Notes: generated by a model not told the origin, from the sequence alone. A DNA stretch of 64,000 nucleotides from Akkermansiaceae bacterium (GCA_030725745.1 JANRFH010000047.1:1-64000); one strand, 5' to 3'; positions 27,202-36,418 are shown, counted from the stretch's first letter. Made by a program: numbers and translations.

Positions 27202-27722
27202 ATCGCGGGTGGGAACCATTGGGCGAGGGTGGCGGAGCAATCGATGAGGGTGTCGTCGGTGCTGTTCGGGCTGAGGCGGATCTGGTAGGCGGAGCGGAAA
27301 GCGGCTGGGTCGTTCACTTCATTGAACCATTTGTAGAGGGCTTCCTCCCTGCCGGTGAGATTGATGCGAAATTGGGCGCGGTTATAATAAGCACCGGTGT
27401 CATCGGTGGGAAGGAGTTCCTGTGACTTGACGGTGAGGCCGAGATTGTGAGCTTGTGTCACGGCGAATTTCTGGAGCCCGCTCTGCACTGGCTGGTAGGC
27501 GGAGGGTGCGGGTTCATTGGTGGCTAGCCATTCCATTTCATCGGTGATGGAGGCGGAGCTTTCGCTGAACATGATCGCCTGCTGGAGGCTGGCTTTCGCG
27601 GCGGTGAGGTCGTTTGCGTAGGTGAGTTTCTTTTCGTTGTAGAACTTAAAGAAGAACAGGTTCGCAATGAAGAATCCCGCGAAGAGAAGGAGGGCTAGGA
27701 GTTTTTTTTCGCGGTCGGACAT
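27198..27722 (-). CDS. gspM: GspM/PilO-like inner-membrane assembly protein
   Basis: A 174-residue protein with a short cytoplasmic start (MSDREKK), one membrane helix (LLALLLFAGFFIANLFFF), a coiled-coil region (about 30-55) and a ferredoxin-like periplasmic domain (FRINLTGREEALYKWFNEV, AYQIRLSPN). This is the layout of GspM/PilO, which pairs with GspL/PilN. It lies downstream of the gspL-like gene on the same strand, though separated by 342 bases holding a repeat element. Its stop overlaps the start of the next gene. Confidence 0.75.
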   Translation of the reverse strand: MSDREKKLLALLLFAGFFIANLFFFKFYNEKKLTYANDLTAAKASLQQAIMFSESSASITDEMEWLATNEPAPSAYQPVQSGLQKFAVTQAHNLGLTVKSQELLPTDDTGAYYNRAQFRINLTGREEALYKWFNEVNDPAAFRSAYQIRLSPNSTDDTLIDCSATLAQWFPPAI

Positions 27723-28064
27723 GCGGTTGTGGCGAGGAAATGCCGTGTAATGAAGGTTTTGTCGGGAAATCCGGTCTTTCGGCGCGGAGAATGGAGGCTG
27801 GGAGTGCGGATTTCCAACAGAAAAGGAAGTGATGCTAGGTAGGACGATTTAGAGCCAGGGAGATTTCCGTGCGAGCGAGTGAGATTTTAACCGCGAATTG
27901 ACGCGAATGGCCGCGAATCTTGGGTTTTGTGAAAATGTTTTGCGTGCGAATTCTATGATTTTCATTTAAAACTCTAGTCTGAAATTAGATGCATCAGATT
28001 TGCGTATATTCGCGTGCATTAGCGGTTGAATTTTCAGTGTTATGGACAGGAGTTTCCTGTTTCG
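27723..28064. other. Gap between gspL and gspM holding a repeat element
   Basis: No gene is supported. Positions 27885-28034 carry an element with imperfect inverted ends. The rest is AT-richer DNA with no clear promoter, though an internal promoter for gspM onward would have to lie here if the element disrupts transcription. Confidence 0.5.
27885..28034. repeat. Repeat element H with imperfect inverted ends
   Basis: The left end TTTTAACCGCGAATTGACGC plus GAATGGCCGCGAAT (27885-27918) is matched in inverse orientation at the right end (27999-28034: GCGTATATTCGCGTGCATTA, then GCGGTTGAATTTT). About 80 AT-rich bases lie between. Each end also contains CGCGAAT units in tandem. Confidence 0.7.
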
Positions 28065-29300
28065 CTAGGGTGTTGTGGGTGTTACTCCGGTGAAGACGAA
28101 TTCCCAGCCGCGGCTCGATTGTTTCGGGGCAGGGGTTTCCCATTCGTAGGAGACTAGGTCGTTGCTGTTGTTGAGATTGAGAGAAAACTGGTTCACTGCA
28201 TCCGGCTGTGGAGCTTCGCCGATGAGGCGGATCTCGGTGGGGGAGATTTCTGCAGTGCGTAGGCGTAGACCTGAGTTTTTCGGGATAGACTTCGCGACGC
28301 GGTTGAGTATGCCGACGGTGCTGTATTCTGGGTCTAGGGCGTAGGCGAGTTCGTCCCATTTCCCGATGTGAACGGTGAAGGCTTCGTTTTCAGGGGCGAC
28401 GAGATCGACCTGGGCGTTGAGTTTTTCCGCCTTTGAGTGGGTTTGCCAGAGGCCGAAGGCGAGGTAGCCGACGGTGCCGAGATAGATGAGGGCGACGGCG
28501 GCGATGGCGAGAGTAATGTTGCGTTTTTTCAGTGCCACGCGGCGGGCGGCGCGGACATCGGCGGGGAGGAGTTTGCTGAGGGGAGATGGAACGACCGGCG
28601 CGGGGCGCGGGGAGAGCTCGGTCTGGAGGGAGAGGCCTTGGGAAAGGGTTTGGGTCTTTGTTTCCGGATCGGAAGACCAGACGGTGGCCTTTGAGGGCGA
28701 AGCCTCGATGCCCTGCATGGAGAGCTGGGCGATGGCGATGCGGATGGCGCGGATGAGCGAATCATCAAGCGAGGTGCCGGTGGATGCTGTGGCCTGGCAG
28801 TAGATGAGTTTCCCCTCGCGGTGGATGGCGAAGACCCATGCTCCGAGTTCACGCCAGAGGCTAAGGGTGTTTCCCGGCACGGGGAAGGCGCGTGGGGAGA
28901 TGTCGAAGGCTTTCGGGGATTTCGTGGGCAGGCTGCCGTCTTGCGGGTTACGCAGGATGACGTTGAGGAAGGTGGAGCTTTCGGAATTTACAAAGGTGGG
29001 GAAAATATCGGTAAGCTGACCAGCGAAGGGATCCGGGCGAAAGCCGAGTCGCTCGGCGTGAGTTTCTGCGAGATCCGGGAAGAGCGAGGTATCGCCGGAG
29101 GGAACGTGCATGGGCACGGCGGTGAGTTCCTTGACCGGGAAAAAATGGATAATGTCTCCGGCGGGAAATTTCGTGATCTCCGAAGCGGTGGCGACGGGGT
29201 GTGAAGATTCGAGAGTGGTCGAGCCGTCAGCGGCAAGCGTCCAGATTTCCCATTCGGATTCGCCGGGGAGGAGGAGGTGTTGGTTATTGGTCTTTGCCAT
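28065..29300 (-). CDS. gspL: GspL/PilM-PilN-like assembly protein
   Basis: A 411-residue protein with a large N-terminal cytoplasmic domain (1-255) of the divergent actin-like type. A membrane helix follows at about 265-285 (NITLAIAAVALIYLGTVGYL), then a periplasmic ferredoxin-like domain (LNRVAKSIPKNSGLRLRTAEI, PTEIRLIGEA). This is the GspL architecture. The cytoplasmic part would recruit the GspE ATPase, which is not in this window. The start ATG at 29300 is directly abutted by AT repeat B, leaving no obvious ribosome binding site. Confidence 0.75.
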   Translation of the reverse strand: MAKTNNQHLLLPGESEWEIWTLAADGSTTLESSHPVATASEITKFPAGDIIHFFPVKELTAVPMHVPSGDTSLFPDLAETHAERLGFRPDPFAGQLTDIFPTFVNSESSTFLNVILRNPQDGSLPTKSPKAFDISPRAFPVPGNTLSLWRELGAWVFAIHREGKLIYCQATASTGTSLDDSLIRAIRIAIAQLSMQGIEASPSKATVWSSDPETKTQTLSQGLSLQTELSPRPAPVVPSPLSKLLPADVRAARRVALKKRNITLAIAAVALIYLGTVGYLAFGLWQTHSKAEKLNAQVDLVAPENEAFTVHIGKWDELAYALDPEYSTVGILNRVAKSIPKNSGLRLRTAEISPTEIRLIGEAPQPDAVNQFSLNLNNSNDLVSYEWETPAPKQSSRGWEFVFTGVTPTTP

Positions 29301-29340
29301 GAAATTTTAAGTTTTAAACTTTAAACCTCAATGAAGAGGG
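29301..29340. repeat. Dispersed AT repeat B, copy 3
   Basis: GAAATTTTAAGTTTTAAACT then TTAAACCTCAATGAAGAGGG, immediately upstream of the gspL start. It forms an inverted pair with copy 4, about 20 bases away. Confidence 0.8.
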
Positions 29341-29360
29341 AGGTGGATCTACGTCTTCCT

Positions 29361-29392
29361 TGGAATTTAAAGTTTAGAGTTTAAGGTTTAAG
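29361..29392. repeat. Dispersed AT repeat B, copy 4, inverted
   Basis: GGAATTTAAAGTTTAGAGTT then TAAGGTTTAAGG, the reverse complement of the family. The gspK stop codon at 29388-29390 lies inside it. Confidence 0.75.
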
Positions 29393-30323
29393 GGATGATC
29401 TCGGTGGTGCGGTCGAGGAGGGCGGGCTTTCCGGTGCGGTTGCGGACGATGGCGGTGATGCGGCGTTTGGCATCGCCGGAGCGGGCGGTGGAGGTGATGC
29501 GTGTGGTGGTGTCTTCGTTGGTGAAACGCGAGGCAATTATCTGGCTGCTTTCGCCGCCGATGCCAAGGAGCGAAAGTGCGGAGGTGACATCTTGGAAGGG
29601 GACGTCGTCTTCGGTGTCGCGAATGCCATCGGTGCCACGCACTTTTTCCGGGATAATCTGTGCCTGCTCCACACCCACATCTGCGGCTACGGCGATGAGT
29701 TCTGCATCGGCTTCATTGATGTCGAGGGAACCTGCTGACCAGACGGTGAACCAATCACGCCAGTCGGGGCGGAGTTGCTCTACCTGATCCATGCCTATGA
29801 CGAGGCTCATTTCTGAGATGTCGTAGAAGGGGCGGTTGAAGGGCTGGTTGATGCGGCCGATGTTCTCATAATCGCCGGATTCTGCTCCGTTGAGGGCTTC
29901 CTCGTCATCGGCATCGACCCAATCGGTCATCGCGTCGGTGAGGGCTTGGGCGGAATCGAGGTCTAGGCCCCACTCGATGAAGATGGAGCGAATGAGGGTT
30001 TTGTCTTCGGAGAGGACGAGGGAGTTGATGTTGAAGCGTGCTCCCTCTGAGGTGAGGGTGACGTGGATCTCTTCGTTATTTTCCTCATCGAAGCGGTGGA
30101 GGATGGGGTCGTCGCGATCGACAACGGGGTTTGAGCCGATGGCGATGCCCATTTCCGCGAGCTGGAAGGCGCGGGAGCCGTGGACTTTCGCGGTGGCGAT
30201 TTCCATATCAAAGGAAATGACGCGGAGTGTGGTGATGGCGGAAAGGGAGAGAATCGCAATAAGCCACAACACGGCGATCAGGGCGACGCCGGGCTTGTTG
30301 TCTGGTGCGGGGTGGGGTTTCAT
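29388..30323 (-). CDS. gspK: Minor pseudopilin GspK-like protein
   Basis: A 311-residue protein with a short basic leader (MKPHPAPDNKPG) then VALIAVLWLIAILSLSAIT, a class III signal anchor without Glu at +5, as is typical of GspK. The large helical/globular domain contains FNINSLVLSED, LTDAMTDWVDADDEE, YDISEMSLV and LDINEADAELIAV, all recognisable GspK landmarks. GspK caps the pseudopilus tip with GspI and GspJ. It lies 183 bases downstream of gspJ, with repeat C between them. Confidence 0.88.
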   Translation of the reverse strand: MKPHPAPDNKPGVALIAVLWLIAILSLSAITTLRVISFDMEIATAKVHGSRAFQLAEMGIAIGSNPVVDRDDPILHRFDEENNEEIHVTLTSEGARFNINSLVLSEDKTLIRSIFIEWGLDLDSAQALTDAMTDWVDADDEEALNGAESGDYENIGRINQPFNRPFYDISEMSLVIGMDQVEQLRPDWRDWFTVWSAGSLDINEADAELIAVAADVGVEQAQIIPEKVRGTDGIRDTEDDVPFQDVTSALSLLGIGGESSQIIASRFTNEDTTTRITSTARSGDAKRRITAIVRNRTGKPALLDRTTEIIP

Positions 30324-30357
30324 CTCGGTTTCTGGGGATTTAAACGCTGGGGATTTT

Positions 30358-30470
30358 CAACGCAGAGGCGCAAAGCAGAATGAGCGATAGCGAATATTAG
30401 ATATGGGCGAAGACGTAACTGCTTGGACGGAGCGTGGCGTAGTCAAAGGTCGCGGAGAAGGCGCAGAGCT
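30358..30470. repeat. Dispersed repeat C, copy 2, interrupted by 68 bases
   Basis: The left part CAACGCAGAGGCGCAAAG (30358-30375) and right part CAAAGGTCGCGGAGAAGGCG onward (30444-30470) match copy 1 at 8951-8990 but are separated by 68 bases. The pentamer CAAAG stands on both sides of the extra DNA (30371-30375 and 30444-30448). Confidence 0.6.
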
Positions 30471-30506
30471 TGGGTTTAGGGATAATGAGGTATAGGGGAT
30501 GGGTTT

Positions 30507-31378
<872 letters not shown>

Positions 31379-31382
<4 letters not shown>

Positions 31383-31795
31383 GGCTGGTACATGAGGTTG
31401 TAGCGCCACGTTTCAGCGGAGCGGGATTGCCATGCGCCGTTTTGGAACCAGTTTGCGGTGACGGTGATGTGAAACATTTCTTGGAGGAACTCACCGTCTT
31501 GGTTGGTCATTTCTTCGAGCGGAACGATGATAACATCGAGTTCGATCTCAGTGCCTTCTACGGGGATCTGGTAGACTCCTTCCTCGACGGTGGGAAAAGA
31601 GAGCTGCTCGGTGAGCGCGGAATCAAGGATGCGGTTGATGCGTAGCTCGGTCTGGGCAAGGCTGGCGGCGTCTGCCATGCGGTGGAAGGCTACGGTGAGG
31701 CCGGTGCAGGCGATGGCGAAGATGCCGAGGGCTAGGACGACCTCTAGGAGGAGGAAGCCTTTTTTTGAATCGGGAGCTGGAGGGGTGGTGCGCAG
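31379..31795 (-). CDS. gspI: Minor pseudopilin GspI-like protein, probable non-ATG start
   Basis: The pseudopilin N-terminus reads KKGFLLLEVVLALGIFAIACTGL, with Glu5 and the Gly cleavage site, then MADAASLAQTELRIN and a small beta domain (WQSRSAETWRYNLMYQP at the end). The first in-frame ATG (31678) would remove the whole assembly helix. The open frame upstream has no ATG, GTG or TTG before its stop at 31808-31810. The CTG at 31793-31795 (then R-T-T-P-P-A-P-D-S-K-K-G) is the best available start and gives 138 residues. An AT repeat directly upstream may have displaced the original start. A frameshift in the A7 run before Gly is the alternative. Confidence 0.7.
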
Positions 31796-31796
31796 A

Positions 31797-31838
31797 AACT
31801 TTAAGTTTTAAATTTTAAACCTCCAATGAAGAGAGGGT
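31797..31838. repeat. Dispersed AT repeat B, copy 5
   Basis: AAACTTTAAGTTTTAAATTT then TAAACCTCCAATGAAGAGAG, directly upstream of the gspI reading frame. It is closest to copy 3 and shares the TCAATGAAGAG-like end. Confidence 0.8.
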
Positions 31839-31870
31839 AGTGAGAGAGGTCTTTGGTGAAGGCGAGGTGT

Positions 31871-31899
31871 TAGAAAGCGGGTTGAAAACCCGCGCTCCA
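31871..31899. repeat. Dispersed palindrome D, copy 2
   Basis: AGCGGGTT-GA-AAACCCGCGCTCC, directly after the gspH stop. Compared with copy 1 (7942-7966) the stem bases differ but pairing is kept. It could also serve as a weak terminator or processing hairpin. Confidence 0.6.
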
Positions 31900-31902
31900 T
31901 AT

Positions 31903-32517
31903 TTAATTTGCTTCTAGTTCGGAATCGGCGATGGCGGCGGTGAGGGGGTGGTAGGTGTCTTGGGCGTAGCTGTCACCGACGGTGAGGCGGACGGTGAGGG
32001 GCTCGGAGAGGCCTTCGGGGTCGAAACGCCAGATGGGGATGAGATTGTCCGAGGGGGTGACGAAATCTTCGGTGTTCCAGCGGCGGATGGTGAGGGTGAG
32101 ATCGGGGTCGATCTCGACTTTATCGCGGAGTTGAGGTTTGGCGTTTTCGCTGTCGGAAATGGTGCCGCCGATTTCGTTGCCGAGGGCTGTGGTGCGCTCG
32201 AATTCTGAAGCCTCGGAAAGTGGCAGAAGCTGGATGAATCCCTGATGGAACTCGATGGCGTAGGGAGTCTGATGAAGGATGGCAGCCGTGCGTGCCCTCT
32301 TGGCGAGGAGCTCGATATCTCCGGAGGCGACGGTGAGCTTGTGTTGTGAAGAGGCGAGCACAACGGTGGCTATAGCACCACCGATGATGAGGCCGGAGAT
32401 GGCTAGAACGATGACGATTTCGAGGAGGGTGAAACCTTTGGGGAACGTCGAACATCGAACGTCCAATGCTGAACGTCGGAAGGAAGAAAATTTCCTAATC
32501 CTGGGAGGACATGTCAT
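31903..32517 (-). CDS. gspH: Minor pseudopilin GspH-like protein
   Basis: About 204 residues from the ATG at 32517, which overlaps the last 23 bases of gspG. The assembly helix KGFTLLEIVIVLAISGLIIGG has Glu5 and the cleavage Gly. The domain after it (LAKRARTAAILHQTPYAIEFH, PIWRFDPEGLSEPLTVRLT) is GspH-like. The leader before Gly is unusually long, about 33 residues, and contains LDVRCSTF encoded by repeat A. A TTG at 32466 inside the repeat would give a shorter, more normal leader, so the start is uncertain. Confidence 0.85.
   Translation of the reverse strand: MTCPPRIRKFSSFRRSALDVRCSTFPKGFTLLEIVIVLAISGLIIGGAIATVVLASSQHKLTVASGDIELLAKRARTAAILHQTPYAIEFHQGFIQLLPLSEASEFERTTALGNEIGGTISDSENAKPQLRDKVEIDPDLTLTIRRWNTEDFVTPSDNLIPIWRFDPEGLSEPLTVRLTVGDSYAQDTYHPLTAAIADSELEAN
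32443..32478. repeat. Dispersed repeat A, copy 2
   Basis: GAACGTCGAACATCGAACGT then CCAATGCTGAACGTCG, overlapping the 5' part of gspH, where it encodes SALDVRCSTF. It matches 3348-3387 at most positions. Confidence 0.8.
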
Positions 32518-32923
32518 CTTCCGTGCCTTCCTGTTGGTCGGGACCCCATGTGTAGATCTCGAAGGTGCTGGCATCCTTCTTGCCGGGGTTACGGTATTTG
32601 TAAGGGATGCCCCATGGGTCTTTCGGGACTTCTTTACCTGCGCTCGACCAGCGTTTCGGGACGGGGGCGGAAGTGGGTTTTACGAAAAGGGCTTCGAGGC
32701 CTTGCTGGGTGGTCGGGGCGGTGCCTGCGAGCATTTTGTAAGACGAGACCGCCGAGCTGATGCTGTTGAAATCGCCTTCGACACGCTGGATTTTGGCACC
32801 GTCGCCAAGTTTTCCGAGCATGGCGATGGAGCCGCCCATGATGATGCCGATGATGCCGAGGACGATGACGATTTCGAGGAGGGTGAATCCGGAGTTTTTC
32901 CGGTGCTTTGCTGTGGTTTTCAT
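32495..32923 (-). CDS. gspG: Major pseudopilin GspG
   Basis: 142 residues from the ATG at 32923 (MKTTAKHRKNSG). Cleavage after Gly exposes FTLLEIVIVLGIIGIIMGG with Glu5. The body has QRVEGDFNSISSAVSSYKM, then DPWGIPYKYRNPGKK and the C-terminal acidic calcium loop GTEDDMSSQD, all hallmarks of the major pseudopilin. It is the first pseudopilin of the G-H-I-J-K series and begins 55 bases after the PBP gene on the same strand. Confidence 0.95.
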   Translation of the reverse strand: MKTTAKHRKNSGFTLLEIVIVLGIIGIIMGGSIAMLGKLGDGAKIQRVEGDFNSISSAVSSYKMLAGTAPTTQQGLEALFVKPTSAPVPKRWSSAGKEVPKDPWGIPYKYRNPGKKDASTFEIYTWGPDQQEGTEDDMSSQD

Positions 32924-32978
32924 GGTTCTGGGATTGGAATGCCGCTGGGGCGGGTTGTTGTTTGAAAGAATTGATAGG

Positions 32979-35303
32979 TTAATCGACGCGCCCAGCACGA
33001 AGCGGTGGTTCTACGACGGGTTCGGCTTTAAGGATAGCTGAATCTTCTTCGACGCGTTGGGCTTTTGGAGGGTCGTTGCGGCGAGGTGCCGGAGGGGTGT
33101 AGTCCTCATCGATTGGGACGGCCTTGACCGGGTGGATAGGGCAGAAATCGCCGGGTTCTGGCGCGGTATCGCCGGGGACTTCGTCCGCGTAGGCGGTTCC
33201 GTTGTCGCGGCAGGCTTGAGTCGCGCGTTTGCCGGAGTTGCGGCAGAGTTCGATGGTTTGGAGGTTGACGTTCGAATGGAGTTCGCCGGCTTTGTAGCCT
33301 AGGCGGTCGGCCGTTTTCATGAGATCCACCCAGACCGGGAGTGCGAGGGTCGAGCCGTAGCCGCCCTGAATGGTTTTTTTTGGCTGATCGAAGCCGACCC
33401 AGACGGAGCAGGTGAGTGTGGAGGAGTATCCTGCGAACCATGCGTCTTTGAAATCGTTGGTGGTTCCGGTTTTTCCAGCGGCAGGCTTGGTGTAGCCGAG
33501 GCGTTTCATGGAGGCTGCGGTGCCGGAGGTGGCGACTTCTTGAAGGATTTTCGAGACTGACCATGCAGAGCCGCCGGAAGTCGCCTGATAGGGGAGGGCG
33601 GGGGTGGTGTAGAGGGTGTTGCCAGCGCGGTCTTTGATTTCAGAAATGAGGTAGGGGCGGAAGCGCTTTCCATCGTTGGGGAAAATGGTGTAGGCGGTAG
33701 CGACTTCCCACGGGCTGGCCTCCCATGTGCCGAGGAATGAGGCGGGGAATTCCGGCATTGCCTGGCCGAAGCCTGCCATGCGCGAGACTTCTTTCACGGA
33801 GGAGACTCCGGCGTAGTTTCCTACGCGGACGGACATGGTGTTGCGTGAGCGGATGAGGCCGTATGAGGCGGGGAACATGCCTCCGAATTTCCCGTCGGAG
33901 TTGTTCGGGCGCCAGCTTGAGGCTCCTTTGATTTCACCGCTGCGTATTGGGCCGTCGGAAATGGTGGTGGAGGGTCGCATGCCTTTGTCGAAGGCGGCGA
34001 GATAGACGAAGGGCTTGAAGATCGAGCCGATCTGGCGGCGTGCTTGGATGGCGCGGTTAAACTGAGATTCATTGGCGTCACGACCACCGATGAGTGCGAT
34101 GACGGCACCCGAGCGGTTGTCGATGAGGACGGCTGCACCTTGGATGTATTCCGGGTCTTTGCGTGTCTCTTCTGGCGAGTTTTGCCATGCGGCGCGTGTC
34201 TGGTGTGGGTAGCCGGAGCTGCGTTCAGTTTCGCGGAGTTTTTTATCGAGCGCTTCTTCTCCTACTTTCTGGAGGCGTTGGTCGATGGTGGTGATGATCG
34301 TCAGGCCGCCGAGTTCGATGTTTTCCTTTTCGAGGATGATTTCAAGGTCGCGGCGAACGGCGTCCATGGCGTATGAGGCGTCGTAATCGCGGCGCCATGC
34401 TGGGCGGACGGTGATCGGCTCGGCCTTCGCGGCGTCGGCCTCGGCTTGGGTGATTTTTTCCGCTGTGACCATGCGTGCGAGCGTGGTGTTGCGCTCGCGT
34501 TCAGCGGCTTCCATGGAGCGGAAGGGATTGAAGGCATCGGGGCCGCGTACGATGCCGGCCATGAGTGCGGATTCTGATAGGGTGAGTTGTGAAGGGTGTT
34601 TTTCGAAATAGATACGTGATGCCTCGCCGACGCCCTTGATCTGGCGACCCCAGTTGATCTGATTCACGTAGGCTTCGAGAATCTTGTCTTTGGAAAGGGC
34701 GGATTCGATTCGAAAGGCGATGGCAATTTCGAGGCATTTTCGGTCGAGTTGGCGGGGAAGGTCGCCGCGTTTTTCGCCGCGCTTGAGCCCGAAGACATCG
34801 GAAGCGAGTTGCTGGGTGATGGTGGAGGCACCCTCGCGTTTTCCTTCTAGGTTTTTAAGAAATGCACGCCCGATACCGATGATGTCGATGGCTCCGTGTG
34901 AGTAGAAGCGCTCATCTTCGCGGGCGAGGATGGCTTTGCGGAAATCTTCGGCGACCTCGTTGAGGAGGAAGATTTCGCGTTTTTCGCCGTGGATGCGCCC
35001 GATTTCCTCACCTTGGCGGTCGAGGATGATGGTTCGCTCCGGCATTTGGTTGAGCTTATTGAGATCGTAGCTGGCTGAGCGGAAGCCATAGATCACGGCA
35101 AGAATTCCGCCCAGGCAGAGTCCGGCGACTGCGGGGACACCGATCAAGCGTGCGAAGAAACGGACGGGCCAGGACATTCCTCGCGTCACGGCGAATAGCA
35201 GGTGGAAAGGCCACAGGAGTAGTAGAGAGAGCGGATTCGACGAACGACGGGATCTGGATTCCGTTTCGCGGGGTTTGTTCGACTGTTGTTTGCGTTTTGC
35301 CAT
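32979..35303 (-). CDS. Class A penicillin-binding protein (PBP1A type), complete
   Basis: A bifunctional peptidoglycan glycosyltransferase/transpeptidase of 774 residues. A basic N-terminus and membrane helix precede the GT51 domain (EDERFYSHGAIDIIG, EGASTITQQLA, VNQINWGRQIKG). The transpeptidase domain has all three motifs: S427-I-F-K430, S486-R-N488 and K611-T-G613. The tail is Pro/Glu-rich. The ATG at 35303 (MAKRKQQSNK) is used; the open frame to 35786 is not family-like and overlaps the divergent protease gene. It lies directly upstream of the pseudopilin genes. Confidence 0.93.
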   Translation of the reverse strand: MAKRKQQSNKPRETESRSRRSSNPLSLLLLWPFHLLFAVTRGMSWPVRFFARLIGVPAVAGLCLGGILAVIYGFRSASYDLNKLNQMPERTIILDRQGEEIGRIHGEKREIFLLNEVAEDFRKAILAREDERFYSHGAIDIIGIGRAFLKNLEGKREGASTITQQLASDVFGLKRGEKRGDLPRQLDRKCLEIAIAFRIESALSKDKILEAYVNQINWGRQIKGVGEASRIYFEKHPSQLTLSESALMAGIVRGPDAFNPFRSMEAAERERNTTLARMVTAEKITQAEADAAKAEPITVRPAWRRDYDASYAMDAVRRDLEIILEKENIELGGLTIITTIDQRLQKVGEEALDKKLRETERSSGYPHQTRAAWQNSPEETRKDPEYIQGAAVLIDNRSGAVIALIGGRDANESQFNRAIQARRQIGSIFKPFVYLAAFDKGMRPSTTISDGPIRSGEIKGASSWRPNNSDGKFGGMFPASYGLIRSRNTMSVRVGNYAGVSSVKEVSRMAGFGQAMPEFPASFLGTWEASPWEVATAYTIFPNDGKRFRPYLISEIKDRAGNTLYTTPALPYQATSGGSAWSVSKILQEVATSGTAASMKRLGYTKPAAGKTGTTNDFKDAWFAGYSSTLTCSVWVGFDQPKKTIQGGYGSTLALPVWVDLMKTADRLGYKAGELHSNVNLQTIELCRNSGKRATQACRDNGTAYADEVPGDTAPEPGDFCPIHPVKAVPIDEDYTPPAPRRNDPPKAQRVEEDSAILKAEPVVEPPLRAGRVD

Positions 35304-35431
35304 GAGGGGGTGCCCGGGAGGAAGATACGGGGAAAAACGGAAGATCAAACCCCAAACTTTTGTATCGTTGAACCTATTTTGGTCACAAATCGCTAGACGA
35401 AACGGGGATATTGCACCGATTGTAAAATGTA

Positions 35432-36418
35432 ATGAAAATACTGATTTCCTTCCTGGCGCTGTTGTTGTGCCAGATTTCTCTCCAAGCACGGGAGCCTTCT
35501 GCGACGCTGGTTGATCTAAAAAACCTTGAGGCCAAGGTGAGTGCCGTGGCTGAAAAAACCATGCCAGCCACGGTTGCGCTTGTCTCCAATAGCAACGGCT
35601 CGTCCGGATCTGGGGTGATTGTTTCGAAGGATGGGCTGATACTGACAGCTGCGCACGTGATTCAGGGTATGAAAGAGGTGGATGTGTATTTTTCCGATGG
35701 GAAGAAGTGGCTGGGCAAGGTGCTGGGTGCGAATTATTCCAAGGACATCGGCATGGTGCAGATGGTCGAGGAGGGGCCGTGGCCATATGTCGATCTCGGG
35801 GAATCGAAGCCTCTTGAGGCTGGTGACTGGCTTGTGGCTCTGGGGCACTCGGCTGGATTTGATCCGGCGCGGACTCCTCCGGTGAGGTTCGGGCGTGTGA
35901 TGTCTGACGGTCCCGGAAATTATTTTACCACAGACTGCACGCTGATTGGTGGGGACTCAGGTGGGCCATTGTTTGATCTGGATGGGAAGCTGGTAGGGGT
36001 AAATTCCTCGATCGGTGAGTCGTGGAAAAATAATAATCATGCGGGTGTGGATGGTTTTAAGCAGGATTGGGAGAGGTTGCTGGCGGGAGAGGCATGGGGG
36101 ACATTGCAGATGAACCCGCTGGCGAATCAGGAGCGACCAGTGCTGGGAATTGGCATGGGAACTCTGCCACGCGGTGTGCGGGGTGTGCTGGTGGATAAAG
36201 TGGAGCCAAACGCTCCGGCGGCAGCGGCAGGTGTGCGGGTGGGCGATATTATCAAGACTGTCGATGGCGAGGTGATTCGGGAGGGTTCCGAATTGCTTGA
36301 GATCATCGTGAAACACGAGGCCGGTGATGTGGTAGAGCTCGGGATTTTGCGCGTTAAAGATTTCATGCTAATCAAGGTGGAGTTGATGAAAACCGAAGAC
36401 CTTTTCAAAACACGATGA
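35432..36418 (+). CDS. Periplasmic HtrA/DegP-type serine protease with one PDZ domain
   Basis: A 328-residue exported protease with signal peptide (MKILISFLALLLCQISLQA). The trypsin-like domain has an intact triad: H75 in TAAHV, D105 in KDIGMV and S176 in GGDSGGP. One PDZ domain follows (residues about 225-320, with GVRGVLVDKVEPNAPAAAAG and GDIIKTVDGE). This suits removal of misfolded periplasmic proteins. It is divergent from the PBP gene. Its TGA stop overlaps the ATG of the next, protease-like gene (ATGA at 36415-36418), so the two are translationally coupled. Confidence 0.9.
   Translation: MKILISFLALLLCQISLQAREPSATLVDLKNLEAKVSAVAEKTMPATVALVSNSNGSSGSGVIVSKDGLILTAAHVIQGMKEVDVYFSDGKKWLGKVLGANYSKDIGMVQMVEEGPWPYVDLGESKPLEAGDWLVALGHSAGFDPARTPPVRFGRVMSDGPGNYFTTDCTLIGGDSGGPLFDLDGKLVGVNSSIGESWKNNNHAGVDGFKQDWERLLAGEAWGTLQMNPLANQERPVLGIGMGTLPRGVRGVLVDKVEPNAPAAAAGVRVGDIIKTVDGEVIREGSELLEIIVKHEAGDVVELGILRVKDFMLIKVELMKTEDLFKTR

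Noticed and set aside
35304-35786. Upstream extension of the PBP1A reading frame
   Set aside because: Composition is Pro/Ser/Arg-rich and unlike PBPs, and it overlaps the divergent HtrA gene; MAKRKQQSNK at 35303 is the natural start.
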